This document shows positions 9,177 to 17,552 of a stretch of DNA of 64,000 nt, in pieces (position 1 is the first letter of the stretch; the number at the start of each line of letters is the position of its first letter). The stretch covers positions 2,396,001 to 2,460,000 of the forward strand of contig NZ_CP072334.1 in NCBI RefSeq assembly GCF_018127805.1, in the 5' to 3' direction. Both the position numbers and the translations under genes were made by a program. A model generated the notes under the pieces. It was given only the letters and a program-made list of their open reading frames with translations, made no database searches and was not told where the DNA came from. Source of the stretch: Prevotella sp. oral taxon 475. GTDB lineage: Bacteria; Bacteroidota; Bacteroidia; Bacteroidales; Bacteroidaceae.

Positions 9177-9320
9177 GTCTGTGCCGCATTATTTGGCCGG
9201 TTTGTTTGGATGGGATGCAACAAAAATCATGTTCTTTTCACTTGGAAGAAAGTGGTGATCATCCCTATCAAGTTCAATCCCCCATTGCCAATTGGAATCA
9301 GGATGCCACAGCAGCGTGTT

Positions 9321-9410
9321 GCAAAAGCTTAGCTTTCACCGCGCATTTTCTTAGCTTTCGCATGCCATTCTCTTAGCTTTTGCAGGTCAAAAGCTAAGGT
9401 TTTGCAAAAC
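9321..9410. repeat. AGCTAAG array 1 (four 22-bp units)
   Basis: Three units read on the - strand at 22-bp steps (cores at about 9325, 9350 and 9372) and a fourth core in the opposite orientation (AAAAGCTAAGG near 9390). The array is bounded on the right by the palindrome GTTTTGCAAAAC. It lies between the end of rnc and the exporter promoter. It belongs to the seven-member family described in the findings. The rest of the 9066-9585 gap holds only the promoter and a terminator. Confidence 0.9.
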
Positions 9411-9480
9411 CACTTCTCAACAGTCCTATTCAGACGGGGCAAATGCGATGGGAGTAAAGCCCCCGACCAACGAGAAAGAT

Positions 9481-9530
9481 AAAGGCAAGGAGGACGGCGC
9501 ACGTTGGTGTGTACCGTCCTCCTTGCCTTT
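9481..9530 (-). terminator. intrinsic terminator of the acpP-fabF-rnc operon
   Basis: Perfect 17-bp arms AAAGGCAAGGAGGACGG (9481-9497) and its complement (9514-9530), followed leftward by TTTATCTTTCT. It lies 55 bases after the rnc stop codon. Confidence 0.85.
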
Positions 9531-9585
9531 GTTGATACCGTTTCCGGTTGTCTTTGCACTGGCTTTAAAGGGCCTGGAGCGAGAA

Positions 9586-10965
9586 TTACTCTGAGAAAGC
9601 GGCGGCCTCAGCGGCAGCGATGATGTCTTCGCGCGACTGCTCTTTGGCCGTGATATGACTCAAGTCGAAGTCGGGATCTTCCTCCTTGGCAGAGGATTTT
9701 TGAGGCTTTTCGATCTCCATCCGAGGCTCTTGCAGAGCGTTCTCCGACTCCTGACCGACATGGACTTCTTCCTTGGCAGCCGGCTTCTTCCTTCTTCGCG
9801 GCGTAGTTGCGGCCCCTTCCACAGCGTCATCTGCCTTTTCAGCAGCGGTGCGTTCCTTCTTCTTCGGCGATGCAGCCGGTTTCTCCGTCTCCGCCTTTCT
9901 TCTTCGTGTGGCAGAAGCGGAGGTATCGGCAGCCATCGGCTTTTCTTCTTTGGTGGCAACGATCGACTCCGAATCAGTCGATTCTGCCGGTTTACGGCGC
10001 GTTCTTGGTTTGCGTTCCGTCTGTTTCTCAGAGAGTGCAGGTTCGGCGTTCTCCTTTGGCAGCTCGGCCGGGGCTTCCACAACGGCCGTTTCCTGGGGAG
10101 CTTCTGCCACAATCGTTTGTTCGGAAACGATGATGAAGTCGTTTTGTGGCTCCGTATCGGGCACACTGCTCACGGGTTCTTCCTCCATCTTCGTGCGTTG
10201 GGTCTTGGCTGCAAACACCTCGTCTATGAAAGAAGGTTCCTTTTTGAGTCGTTCCAGCGTGAGTTTGGAAGCTAACTGCTGACTCTCTTTCTTGCTATAG
10301 CCCTTGCCCACACAGCCTTCGACACCTTCGAGCACAGCGCAGAACAAGAAAAACGGACTTCCGTTTTTGTCTTTTCCCTGCTCTTTCACCTTGAAATCGA
10401 GTTTGACGCGATTCTTTTGGCTCCATTCAATGAGCTTACTCTTGAAGTTCACCTCCTTATAGGCCACCTTGTCGATGTTGATCATCTTGGCCAGGATGCG
10501 CTGTTCCATGAATTTCATGCAGCGGGTGTATCCTCTATCCAAATAGATCGCTCCCACTAAGGCCTCGAAAGCATTGCCTCCCATGTAGTTGTTGTGGGAA
10601 GAGCTGCGCCCAGACGAAAGAATCAGTCTACTGATGCCCATCTCCTGAGCAAGCTTGTTCAGTGTTTCGCGCTGCACGAGCTTACTCCTCGTGTTGGTAA
10701 GAAAGCCTTCCCGCTTGCCGGGGAAGTGGCGATAGACGATGTCTCCTACGATAGCGTCGAGGATAGCGTCGCCTAAGAACTCCAATCGCTCGTTGTTGGC
10801 CGGCTTTCCGTTGGCTCCGCGGCGCATCACACTTTTGTGCATCAACGCCAATTTGTAGTATCGGATGTCTCGAGGGTAAAAGCCGAGGATGCGATACAGA
10901 GACGAATAAAGCTCCTTTTCCTTGCGGAAAGGGAGCTTTATCCTATCGATAAGATTACTCAGCAT
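9586..10965 (-). CDS. rnc: ribonuclease III with long charged C-terminal tail
   Basis: Cleaves double-stranded RNA (rRNA precursors and structured mRNAs). The catalytic RNase III domain covers about residues 15-160, with signature NERLEFLGD at 58-66 and the catalytic GNAFEALVGA segment with Glu134. A double-stranded RNA-binding domain follows (about 170-242). Residues from about 245 to 459 are an unusual low-complexity tail, rich in K, R, E, A, P and T with TRRRK, SPKKKE and TPRRRKK blocks, doubling the usual length of about 230-250. The start codon overlaps the end of fabF by 11 bases, so translation is probably coupled. The tail could bind nucleic acid or partners; this is inference. Confidence 0.95.
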   Translation of the reverse strand: MLSNLIDRIKLPFRKEKELYSSLYRILGFYPRDIRYYKLALMHKSVMRRGANGKPANNERLEFLGDAILDAIVGDIVYRHFPGKREGFLTNTRSKLVQRETLNKLAQEMGISRLILSSGRSSSHNNYMGGNAFEALVGAIYLDRGYTRCMKFMEQRILAKMINIDKVAYKEVNFKSKLIEWSQKNRVKLDFKVKEQGKDKNGSPFFLFCAVLEGVEGCVGKGYSKKESQQLASKLTLERLKKEPSFIDEVFAAKTQRTKMEEEPVSSVPDTEPQNDFIIVSEQTIVAEAPQETAVVEAPAELPKENAEPALSEKQTERKPRTRRKPAESTDSESIVATKEEKPMAADTSASATRRRKAETEKPAASPKKKERTAAEKADDAVEGAATTPRRRKKPAAKEEVHVGQESENALQEPRMEIEKPQKSSAKEEDPDFDLSHITAKEQSREDIIAAAEAAAFSE

Positions 10966-12217
10966 ACTTTTTGAAGATCACACAAGCGTTATGTCCACCG
11001 AAACCGAACGTGTTGCTCAGAGCCGCACGCACCTTACGCTGTTGCGCTTTGTTGAAAGTGAAGTTCAGATTGTAGTCGATGTTCTCGTCTTTGTCTGCCT
11101 CTTCGTGATTGATGGTGGGCGGAATGAGGTCGTTTTTCACGGCCAGCACACACGCCATCGCCTCAACGGCACCGGCAGCACCCAGCAAATGGCCCGTCAT
11201 CGACTTGGTAGAGCTGATGTTGAGCTTGTAGGCAGCCTCGCCAAAGAGTTCTTTAATAGCCTTGGCCTCTGAAATATCGCCCACCGGAGTCGACGTTCCG
11301 TGCACGTTGATATAGTCGATATCCTCGGGTTTCATACCTGCATCCTCCAGCGCATTTTGCATAACGAGACGCGCACCCAAGCCTTCGGGATGACTGGCGG
11401 TGATATGATGTGCGTCGGCACTGGCCCCTTCGCCTACCATTTCGGCATAGATCTTTGCTCCACGAGCCTTTGCATGCTCAAGTTCTTCAAGAATCAAGCA
11501 GCCAGCACCTTCTCCCATGACGAATCCATCACGGCTGGCACTGAACGGACGAGAAGCATGTGCAGGGTCATCGTTGCGAGTTGACAAGGCATGCATGGCG
11601 TTAAAGCCACCCACTCCGCAACCGCAGATAGCGGCTTCGGCACCTCCGGCCACAATCACGTTGGCTTTTCCCAAGCGGATGAGGTTGAAAGCATCGGCCA
11701 AAGCATTAGTAGACGATGCACAGGCAGAAGTGGTTGCATAGTTAGGGCCATGAAGACCGTACATGATCGATATGTGTCCGGCGGCAATATCGGCAATCAT
11801 CTTCGGGATGAAGAAAGGGTTGAACTTGGGTTCTTCCCCAAGATGCTGTCCGAAATAGGTCACCTCGTCTTCAAATGTTTTGATACCGCCGATGCCTACG
11901 CCGTAAACTACGCCAATGCGGTTGCGGTCTTCGCTCTCCAAGTCGAGTCCGCTGTCTTTCATTCCCTGCATGGCAGCGATGATGGCGAGCTGTGTATAGC
12001 GGTCCATCTTTCGTGCTTCTTTGCGGTCGATATAGTCGGTTACGTTCAGACCTTTTACCTCGCAGGCGAACTTTGTTTTGAATTTGGTTGTATCGAATGC
12101 CGTAATCGGGGCGGCACCACTCTTACCGGCAACTAAGTTTTCCCAAGTTTCCTCGGGCGTATTGCCTACAGGAGTAACGGCACCGAGTCCTGTTACTACT
12201 ACTCTTTTTAACTCCAT
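10955..12217 (-). CDS. fabF: beta-ketoacyl-ACP synthase II
   Basis: A 420-residue condensing enzyme that elongates acyl-ACP with malonyl-ACP in type II fatty acid synthesis in the cytoplasm. The Cys-His-His triad is visible: Cys166 in TTSACASST, His306 in NVHGTSTPVGD and His343 in KSMTGHLLGAAG. Full length for the family. It lies between acpP (220 bases upstream) and rnc (overlapping by 11 bases), the gene order commonly seen in Bacteroidales. Confidence 0.97.
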   Translation of the reverse strand: MELKRVVVTGLGAVTPVGNTPEETWENLVAGKSGAAPITAFDTTKFKTKFACEVKGLNVTDYIDRKEARKMDRYTQLAIIAAMQGMKDSGLDLESEDRNRIGVVYGVGIGGIKTFEDEVTYFGQHLGEEPKFNPFFIPKMIADIAAGHISIMYGLHGPNYATTSACASSTNALADAFNLIRLGKANVIVAGGAEAAICGCGVGGFNAMHALSTRNDDPAHASRPFSASRDGFVMGEGAGCLILEELEHAKARGAKIYAEMVGEGASADAHHITASHPEGLGARLVMQNALEDAGMKPEDIDYINVHGTSTPVGDISEAKAIKELFGEAAYKLNISSTKSMTGHLLGAAGAVEAMACVLAVKNDLIPPTINHEEADKDENIDYNLNFTFNKAQQRKVRAALSNTFGFGGHNACVIFKKYAE

Positions 12218-12437
12218 CTATGAAATAAAATTAGCTTTAAAAGCGTTTTCGGCGCAATCAATGGGGTAAAGAAAGGGTGATTGAGAAAAAAGTCGTTTAG
12301 CCTTTGCATTTCCGCCTTCAACTGCGAAAGTCGAAATCTGCCGTTGAATAAAAATAGGGATAGCCCTAAGGGGGAATTGAGTTTTTGGGTATGGCGCTAT
12401 CAAAGAGATAGAACGCCATAACCAAAAGCATCAAACA

Positions 12438-12674
12438 TTACTTCGAGTTCTCCTCGATGTAAGCGATAGCATCGCCTACTGTACCGATTTTCTCTGCCTT
12501 ATCATCAGGAATAGAGATGCCAAATTCTTTCTCAAATTCCATGATCAGCTCTACAGTATCAAGAGAATCTGCACCAAGGTCGTTTGTGAAGCTTGCTTCG
12601 GGCTTTACCTCTGCTTCGTCTACACCAAGTTTGTCAACGATGATAGCTTTTACTTTCGATTCGATTTCTGACAT
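12438..12674 (-). CDS. acpP: acyl carrier protein
   Basis: A 78-residue acidic protein with the phosphopantetheine attachment site Ser37 in [10 protein letters not shown]. It carries growing acyl chains as thioesters for fatty acid synthesis, including the fabF enzyme encoded next. Length and the four-helix pattern are typical. The 220-bp gap to fabF has no convincing gene; the short ORFs in it lack ribosome sites. Confidence 0.98.
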   Translation of the reverse strand: MSEIESKVKAIIVDKLGVDEAEVKPEASFTNDLGADSLDTVELIMEFEKEFGISIPDDKAEKIGTVGDAIAYIEENSK

Positions 12675-12729
12675 AATTGTAATTTTTTTAATTGTGTTTG
12701 TAATTAAATTTCATCCAAAAATTCGGGTG

Positions 12730-12760
12730 CAAAGGAAAACATTTTTATTCATACTCGCAA
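12730..12760 (-). promoter_or_regulatory. probable acpP promoter
   Basis: On the - strand TTG (12760-12758), 20 bases, then TTCCTTTG (12737-12730), a one-mismatch version of the TAnnTTTG -7 box. Start of transcription would be about 50 bases before the acpP ATG. Confidence 0.45.
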
Positions 12761-12928
12761 ATATTTCGTGCAAAAAAGCACTCTTTATTGCACACTACAC
12801 CCATGGTTGTGCATGTTTTGAGGGCTTTTGTTAACATTTTAGTCCTCTTTTTTTAATGTCTCGTAGCAAAGGAATGAAGGCATGTTGATGGATTTTCGGT
12901 GTCCCAAATGAAAGAAAAACGTTGCACA

Positions 12929-12946
12929 TATATATAATAAGGTGTA
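12929..12946 (+). repeat. TATATATAATAAGGTGTA element, copy 1
   Basis: An 18-base AT-rich element; the identical 18-mer occurs at 23209-23226, and its 15-base core TATATATAATAAGGT occurs on the other strand at 48445-48459 and 63877-63891. It is in the 752-bp gap between acpP and the DUF1735 lipoprotein gene, facing away from both. Apart from this, the acpP promoter, a pyrimidine tract (about 13060-13145), repeat array 2 and a terminator, I see nothing coding in the gap. Confidence 0.7.
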
Positions 12947-13145
12947 CCGAAAACCGATGATACCCCTCCAGGGAGGAGCGAATGTGCCGATGAAAACGGA
13001 GCGCAGAGGATATGATTTGTCATCATTTGACAACCAATTACCTACAAAAATACCGTGCATTACTCCCCTCCTTACCGCGCACAAATTCTCTCCTTAATCC
13101 TCACTCCATTCCCCCTTACTACTTACTCCTTCCCTCCTTACTACT

Positions 13146-13232
13146 TAAAAGCTAAGCTTTCGCACATCGTTTTCTTAGCTTTTGCACTCCAATCTCTTAG
13201 CTTTTGGCATGCGTTTTCTTAGCTTTTGGAAA
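13146..13232. repeat. AGCTAAG array 2 (four 22-bp units)
   Basis: Four units at 22-bp steps, read on the - strand, with CTTAGCTTTTG cores near 13173, 13195 and 13218 and a terminal palindromic core AAAGCTAAGCTTT at 13148-13160. A pyrimidine-rich stretch with repeated CTTACTACTTACT precedes it directly on the left. It lies downstream of the DUF1735 gene terminator. Confidence 0.9.
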
Positions 13233-13357
13233 TTGTTTGTAACCGATTGAAGTGAAGAGAGAAAGAAGGAGGAGGTGGCTTTCAGGCCGCAGGAGAGTTG
13301 ATCGCTACCAGTATCTGCACCCTGAGCTGGCGGATCATCGGGCACTGCACAAAGAAA

Positions 13358-13401
13358 CATCTCTGCCGAGAGCCCCAAAGAGGGACATCTGGGCAGAGAT
13401 G
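13358..13401 (-). terminator. terminator of the SusCD/GH18 locus
   Basis: Arms CATCTCTGCC (13358-13367) and GGCAGAGATG (13392-13401), followed leftward by TTTCTTTG. It lies 25 bases beyond the stop codon of the last gene of the glycan locus. Confidence 0.6.
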
Positions 13402-13426
13402 CTTTGACAATGAAAGGACAACTACG

Positions 13427-14623
13427 CTATTCAGGACACCGAACGGCATCTACAAACGAGGGCACACCGCCGTCGTACCAGCCATAATAATAGGCGTCGT
13501 AACCGTTTCCGGTGAGGTCGGTCACGATGTAATAAGAGCCCGACTGGTGCGCTTCGTTAAACCGCCAGTAGGCCACCAGCCCCTCGGAGAGCGGGTCTAC
13601 CCAGCAGACATTGTTCTTTAACTCGGCTGCTGTGCGAGCGGTGGCCCACACACGGGCCTCGCTCACCCAACCTTCCATGCAGCGATCGTCGTTGGCAGAC
13701 TGACCGATGAAGAACAAATCGTGCTGCCCGTAGGCACTGGCCAGGCTGATCGTGGGTCGGCTATCGGTAGTTTCGGCTTGCAGTTCGCCGTTGATATAGA
13801 GATATTTCTTACCCGTCTCGCCGTTATAGACGCAGGCCAGATGCACCCATTTGTCGTTGGGCAGCACGTCACGAGAGTCCATGTGGTTGGGATCTCCCAG
13901 TTGTAGCTTCCAGCCATCTTTGGGTCCGCCGGCCGTTCTTAAGCAAAGGTTCTCTTCAAGCCCCATCACCGAGTAGCACCACTTACTGCTGCTGGCGTTC
14001 ATCTTTCGAAAACGCACGCGCGCCTCAAAGGTAACGGTCTTCATGGCCTTGGTGTTGAACTTGGACTCGTGGCTGAAATCGGCATAATAATACCGCCAAG
14101 GCTGATCCAAGTCGGCCGCCTTGGTGACGATTACCTGGTTCACTACGACGTAAATGGTGCGCGACGCCTCGATCACAGGCAGCTTCCCGCCTTCCACCTT
14201 CTCAATGCTCACGGGCAGAACATAGGTGATGCCCATCTTCATATCGTCTCGATTGACGATGCTCAGACGCATACCGGTGGTCGTGATATGCTTCCCTTGT
14301 TCTATTTTCAGCTGAGTGTTGTCGAGTTTGTAGGCACTGGCGGGCAGCAACTCATAGTTTTTGTGGTGTTCTTTGTTGAAGGTCTCCACCAGTTCGGGGT
14401 TCACCTTCATGTCGATCGTCAGGTTCTCAGTGGCCAACGACGAGGAAGCCACGTTGATACCGATGGCCGACGGAACATCGTCTACGGTGAGTGCCGCCGT
14501 CACGTCTTTGCCTTCAGTGCCCACGATGTACACTCCGTCATAATAACCCGGGCTGTTTTTACAAGCAACCCAAAGCAAAATCGATAACAGAATGGGAAGT
14601 TTCCCTACTATTGATTTCATCAT
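13427..14623 (-). CDS. DUF1735 / LamG-like glycan-binding lipoprotein
   Basis: A 398-residue lipoprotein with signal peptide and lipobox (LLWVACKN). Residues of about 25-165 match the DUF1735 pattern found in Bacteroides glycan-locus proteins (repeated VNPELVETFNKEHHKNYELL-like and LPVSIEKVEGGK-like strands). The C-terminal half (about 185-390) has a concanavalin-like LamG pattern (FEARVRF, WVHLACVYNG, KYLYINGEL, VSEARVWATARTAAEL, GLVAYWRFNE). It most likely binds glycan at the cell surface alongside SusD and the GH18 enzyme. It is the last gene of the locus, 47 bases after GH18. I use the ATGATGAAA start rather than an in-frame codon further upstream, because it fits the signal peptide. Confidence 0.8.
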   Translation of the reverse strand: MMKSIVGKLPILLSILLWVACKNSPGYYDGVYIVGTEGKDVTAALTVDDVPSAIGINVASSSLATENLTIDMKVNPELVETFNKEHHKNYELLPASAYKLDNTQLKIEQGKHITTTGMRLSIVNRDDMKMGITYVLPVSIEKVEGGKLPVIEASRTIYVVVNQVIVTKAADLDQPWRYYYADFSHESKFNTKAMKTVTFEARVRFRKMNASSSKWCYSVMGLEENLCLRTAGGPKDGWKLQLGDPNHMDSRDVLPNDKWVHLACVYNGETGKKYLYINGELQAETTDSRPTISLASAYGQHDLFFIGQSANDDRCMEGWVSEARVWATARTAAELKNNVCWVDPLSEGLVAYWRFNEAHQSGSYYIVTDLTGNGYDAYYYGWYDGGVPSFVDAVRCPE

Positions 14624-14670
14624 TTTTCTTATATTAATAGTGATTTTTGAGAACAAACAAGCAGCAAGCC

Positions 14671-15687
14671 CTACTTGTGTTCTTGCATAATTTGAATGGC
14701 TTGACGGATGTAACGATAGTTAGGCGTGTTGTTATAGTCGTTCTCCATGTGGTAAGCACCACACCCGCCTTTACGTTTGGCGATCTTTCCTTCGAACTCG
14801 GGCAAGAAATGAGCCATGCCCAAGATCGACGGAACGAGTGGTCCGCCCTCGCGCAAGGTGTGACTCACACCCCCGGTAGTGGCCTTTCCACCTTCGAAAG
14901 TCTCGGCAAAGATGTATTGTTCGGGCTTCCAACCGCGATTGGCAGCACGGTTAAAGCGACTTTGAAGGTCGGAGAAGCCCCCCGAATCGTAAGACTGCAC
15001 CACACCGTAGTTGAAGTATTCGGCCAGTTCGGGATGCACATCATAGGGCACTCCGTCGATAATAAGGAGGTTCTTCGTGCCCGATTTGGGACCAATAAAC
15101 TCGCCCAGCTTCTTGACAAACACAGCCATGTTGTCGCGATAGTTGGGATATTTCGTCGCCGGACCTACCAACGGACCAGTGAAAGGCCCACCGGCGGGAT
15201 CTTGATAGCCCGGTTCGTAGTCGAGATCGATGCCCTGATAGCCATACTTCTTCATCGTATCGACCAGCGCAACGGCATAAGCCTCGATGCCTTCTTTGGT
15301 CACTTGGTCGTGGTTTTCGCCACCCAGGAACGTCTTCGGTATCTGATGGGCGAAGATCGTATAAGTGACGCGTGTACCTTTGACGTTCTGTACATACTCA
15401 AGATCTTCGCGATTGTAGGTTCCACTCCAAATAGAGATGATGTCGACACTATCGGGAACACTCTTCAACGACCCAATCATACTGGGCGAATCGGTGTTCC
15501 ATCCACCGAACCAACCGAAGAAAACCTCATGGTCGTCGCGTTGTTTGTAGGCCCTGAGGTCGGCATAATACTGTTCCGACTTCGGCTCCGGCTTCACGAT
15601 ATCCAATGCCTCGATCTCGGTGCTGCACGAAATCAGTGTGCTCACGGCCGAGAATGCCAGCAGCAAAGATGCAATTTTATTTCTCAT
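14671..15687 (-). CDS. GH18 endo-beta-N-acetylglucosaminidase-like lipoprotein
   Basis: A 338-residue surface lipoprotein (lipobox ending LISC, Cys21) of the GH18 TIM-barrel family. The catalytic motif appears as YQGIDLDYE, with Asp154, Asp156 and the acid/base Glu158. Short single-domain GH18 lipoproteins in SusCD loci are typically endo-beta-N-acetylglucosaminidases that cut between the two core GlcNAc residues of N-glycans; a chitinase role is less likely given the context. It follows susD by 26 bases and precedes the DUF1735 lipoprotein by 47, forming one operon. Confidence 0.88.
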   Translation of the reverse strand: MRNKIASLLLAFSAVSTLISCSTEIEALDIVKPEPKSEQYYADLRAYKQRDDHEVFFGWFGGWNTDSPSMIGSLKSVPDSVDIISIWSGTYNREDLEYVQNVKGTRVTYTIFAHQIPKTFLGGENHDQVTKEGIEAYAVALVDTMKKYGYQGIDLDYEPGYQDPAGGPFTGPLVGPATKYPNYRDNMAVFVKKLGEFIGPKSGTKNLLIIDGVPYDVHPELAEYFNYGVVQSYDSGGFSDLQSRFNRAANRGWKPEQYIFAETFEGGKATTGGVSHTLREGGPLVPSILGMAHFLPEFEGKIAKRKGGCGAYHMENDYNNTPNYRYIRQAIQIMQEHK

Positions 15688-15713
15688 TTTCTTATTGCTT
15701 TAGGTTCATTCTT

Positions 15714-17285
15714 TTATTTCTTGTCCCACCAAAGGCGCGTTCCGCCGGTATCGGCACCGCCCAACAGCTTCACGGCTTTCTCCACTTCGGCCTTATTTCC
15801 TGTGTATTCCGACTCGGGGAAAGGCAAACGACGCACCTGTATCTCGGTGTTCACAGCCCCATTGCTCAGGTTATCCACCACGGGGAAGAGCTTCGGGTAG
15901 CCCGTTCGTCTGAATTCGCTCCAGGCCTCCTGCCCCAAGGGATACATGGCAATCCACTTTTGCGTGATGATACGCTCGAGTTTCTTCTCGGTTGTGGCAG
16001 CATCGTCCCAGGCTACCGTGATGTCTGAGGGGGCAGCAGCCGACGGACTGCGATACACACCGTCGTAAGCCGCCGGCTGATGGGTGCTGGCCAGATAGGC
16101 ATCGGCTTGCGCATCGAGCCCATGTTGTGAGAGCGAAGTTCTGATTCCCTGCTCATACAAATCTTTGGCAGTGCCTTTCATCTGCCAATTCAGCAAGGCA
16201 CCCTCGGCTCTCAGGAGCCAAACCTCGGCTGCAGTCATCCATAAATAAGGCGTAGCCTGTGTGATGGTAGGCTTGGAAAGGAGCGGTTTGCCCTGGAATC
16301 GGTTTCCATTTTTATGTCCGTTTCGCAGTCCGTGATACTTGTTATCGGTTCCTTTGGTGAAGAAGATGCTCAAGCGCGGGTCGTCGAAGCCCACGAGATA
16401 GGCTTCCATCGAGGCTCCCATGCGGTCTTCGTTATAGCCTTCTTCGCTATAAAGGTTATAGAACGGATTGAAGTAGGTGAACGACAAAGCATTGTTGCTT
16501 TGCATCGTAGGATTGTCGGCATTGCTTTCTATCACCCCATAGCTATTGTTCACCGCAGCTTCGGCCAGAGCCTGCGCCCCGGGATAGGCATAACGCACGC
16601 GCATGGCCAAGCGCAGCTTGAGCGAATTGGCAAAGCGTATCCACTTGGCGATGTCGCTTCCGTAGATCAAATCGAACTTTTCGAGCGGCTTACTGCCTGC
16701 GTTGTGTGCGTCGAACTCGGTAAGAATGCCGATGGCATGATCGAGTTCTTTGAAGAAACGCTCGTAAACGGCCTCCTGCGAGTCGTAAGGCACCGGACTG
16801 GCCAAGCCGAATCGAGTATAAGGAATCGGCCCGTAGATGTCGGTGGTCTTATGCATCGCCGCCACTTTCACCACCTCGCCCACGGCAAAGAGCACGGTAG
16901 AAGAATCGGTTTTCTGTCGAAGCACATTCCACGAAGAAAGAAAGTCGACGAAGGCCACCTTGAACGGGCGGTTGATCCAACCGTCGGGGAAAGAATAAGT
17001 GGTGCCGTTATAGCCGCCCTCCCAGTTCTGTGTACCGGCATAATAGCCTGCATACATATTGCCGACGAGGTCTTCTGTGAGCTGAAAATCGTTCTGATCT
17101 TCAGGTGCTACACGGCGTTGCATCGTCGTGAGATAGGTTCCCCACAGATTGTCTTTGTTGAGTTCGCTCTCCATGATCTTGTCCGGATCTTTGTTGATAT
17201 CGCCATCCATGCAGCTCCCCAACGAGAGAGCGGCGATCAACAAACCGGCCGAAAGACACATGTTGGTTATCAAATTCTTTTTCAT
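15714..17285 (-). CDS. susD-like: SusD/RagB-type glycan-binding outer membrane lipoprotein
   Basis: A 523-residue lipoprotein with lipobox LSLGSC (Cys25), the SusD-like helical repeats and the typical C-terminal motif region (RIITQKWIAMYPLGQEAWSEFRRTGYPKL). With the SusC partner it forms the lid of a pedal-bin importer for oligosaccharides. The lack of an isolated long N-terminal extension and the sequence style fit the SusD_2-like group often paired with GH18 enzymes. A 267-bp gap with repeat array 3 separates it from susC, unusually long for this pair. Confidence 0.95.
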   Translation of the reverse strand: MKKNLITNMCLSAGLLIAALSLGSCMDGDINKDPDKIMESELNKDNLWGTYLTTMQRRVAPEDQNDFQLTEDLVGNMYAGYYAGTQNWEGGYNGTTYSFPDGWINRPFKVAFVDFLSSWNVLRQKTDSSTVLFAVGEVVKVAAMHKTTDIYGPIPYTRFGLASPVPYDSQEAVYERFFKELDHAIGILTEFDAHNAGSKPLEKFDLIYGSDIAKWIRFANSLKLRLAMRVRYAYPGAQALAEAAVNNSYGVIESNADNPTMQSNNALSFTYFNPFYNLYSEEGYNEDRMGASMEAYLVGFDDPRLSIFFTKGTDNKYHGLRNGHKNGNRFQGKPLLSKPTITQATPYLWMTAAEVWLLRAEGALLNWQMKGTAKDLYEQGIRTSLSQHGLDAQADAYLASTHQPAAYDGVYRSPSAAAPSDITVAWDDAATTEKKLERIITQKWIAMYPLGQEAWSEFRRTGYPKLFPVVDNLSNGAVNTEIQVRRLPFPESEYTGNKAEVEKAVKLLGGADTGGTRLWWDKK

Positions 17286-17391
17286 TTTATTTCTTTATTT
17301 TGCTGAGATGCGAGTGTAGCTCGCCCGATGGCTCGACCTTGTCTTTCCTTTTCCGCTGAGAAGGTTTTCCCGTTCTCGAGCGGCTGCCTTG

Positions 17392-17479
17392 CAAAAGCTA
17401 AGAAAACACCTTGCAAAAGCTAAGGAAACGCACGCTAAAAGCTAAGCTTTCGAGGCACAAAAGCTAAGAGATGGAAATG
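17392..17479 (+). repeat. AGCTAAG array 3 (four 22-bp units)
   Basis: Four consecutive 22-base units start at 17392, 17414, 17436 and 17458, with cores AAAAGCTAAG (A, G, C or A next). The array separates the susC stop from the susD start within what should be one operon; it reads on the strand opposite to the genes. Confidence 0.92.
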
Positions 17480-17552
17480 GGATTTGTAAGTCGCTGTGTG
17501 CAAAACACTTATCCGATGCCTTCTCTCGTGCCATCACTCGCAGGATGGAACA

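Noticed and set aside
9329..9559. 76-codon frame over array 1 and the rnc terminator
   Set aside because: It would translate a terminator stem and a repeat array.
12218..12403. 61-codon frame between acpP and fabF
   Set aside because: No ribosome site or family; the gap is probably a leader or spacer in the operon.
12839..13084. 81-codon frame between acpP and array 2
   Set aside because: No ribosome site, no recognisable domain, and it crosses the TATATATAATAAGGTGTA element.
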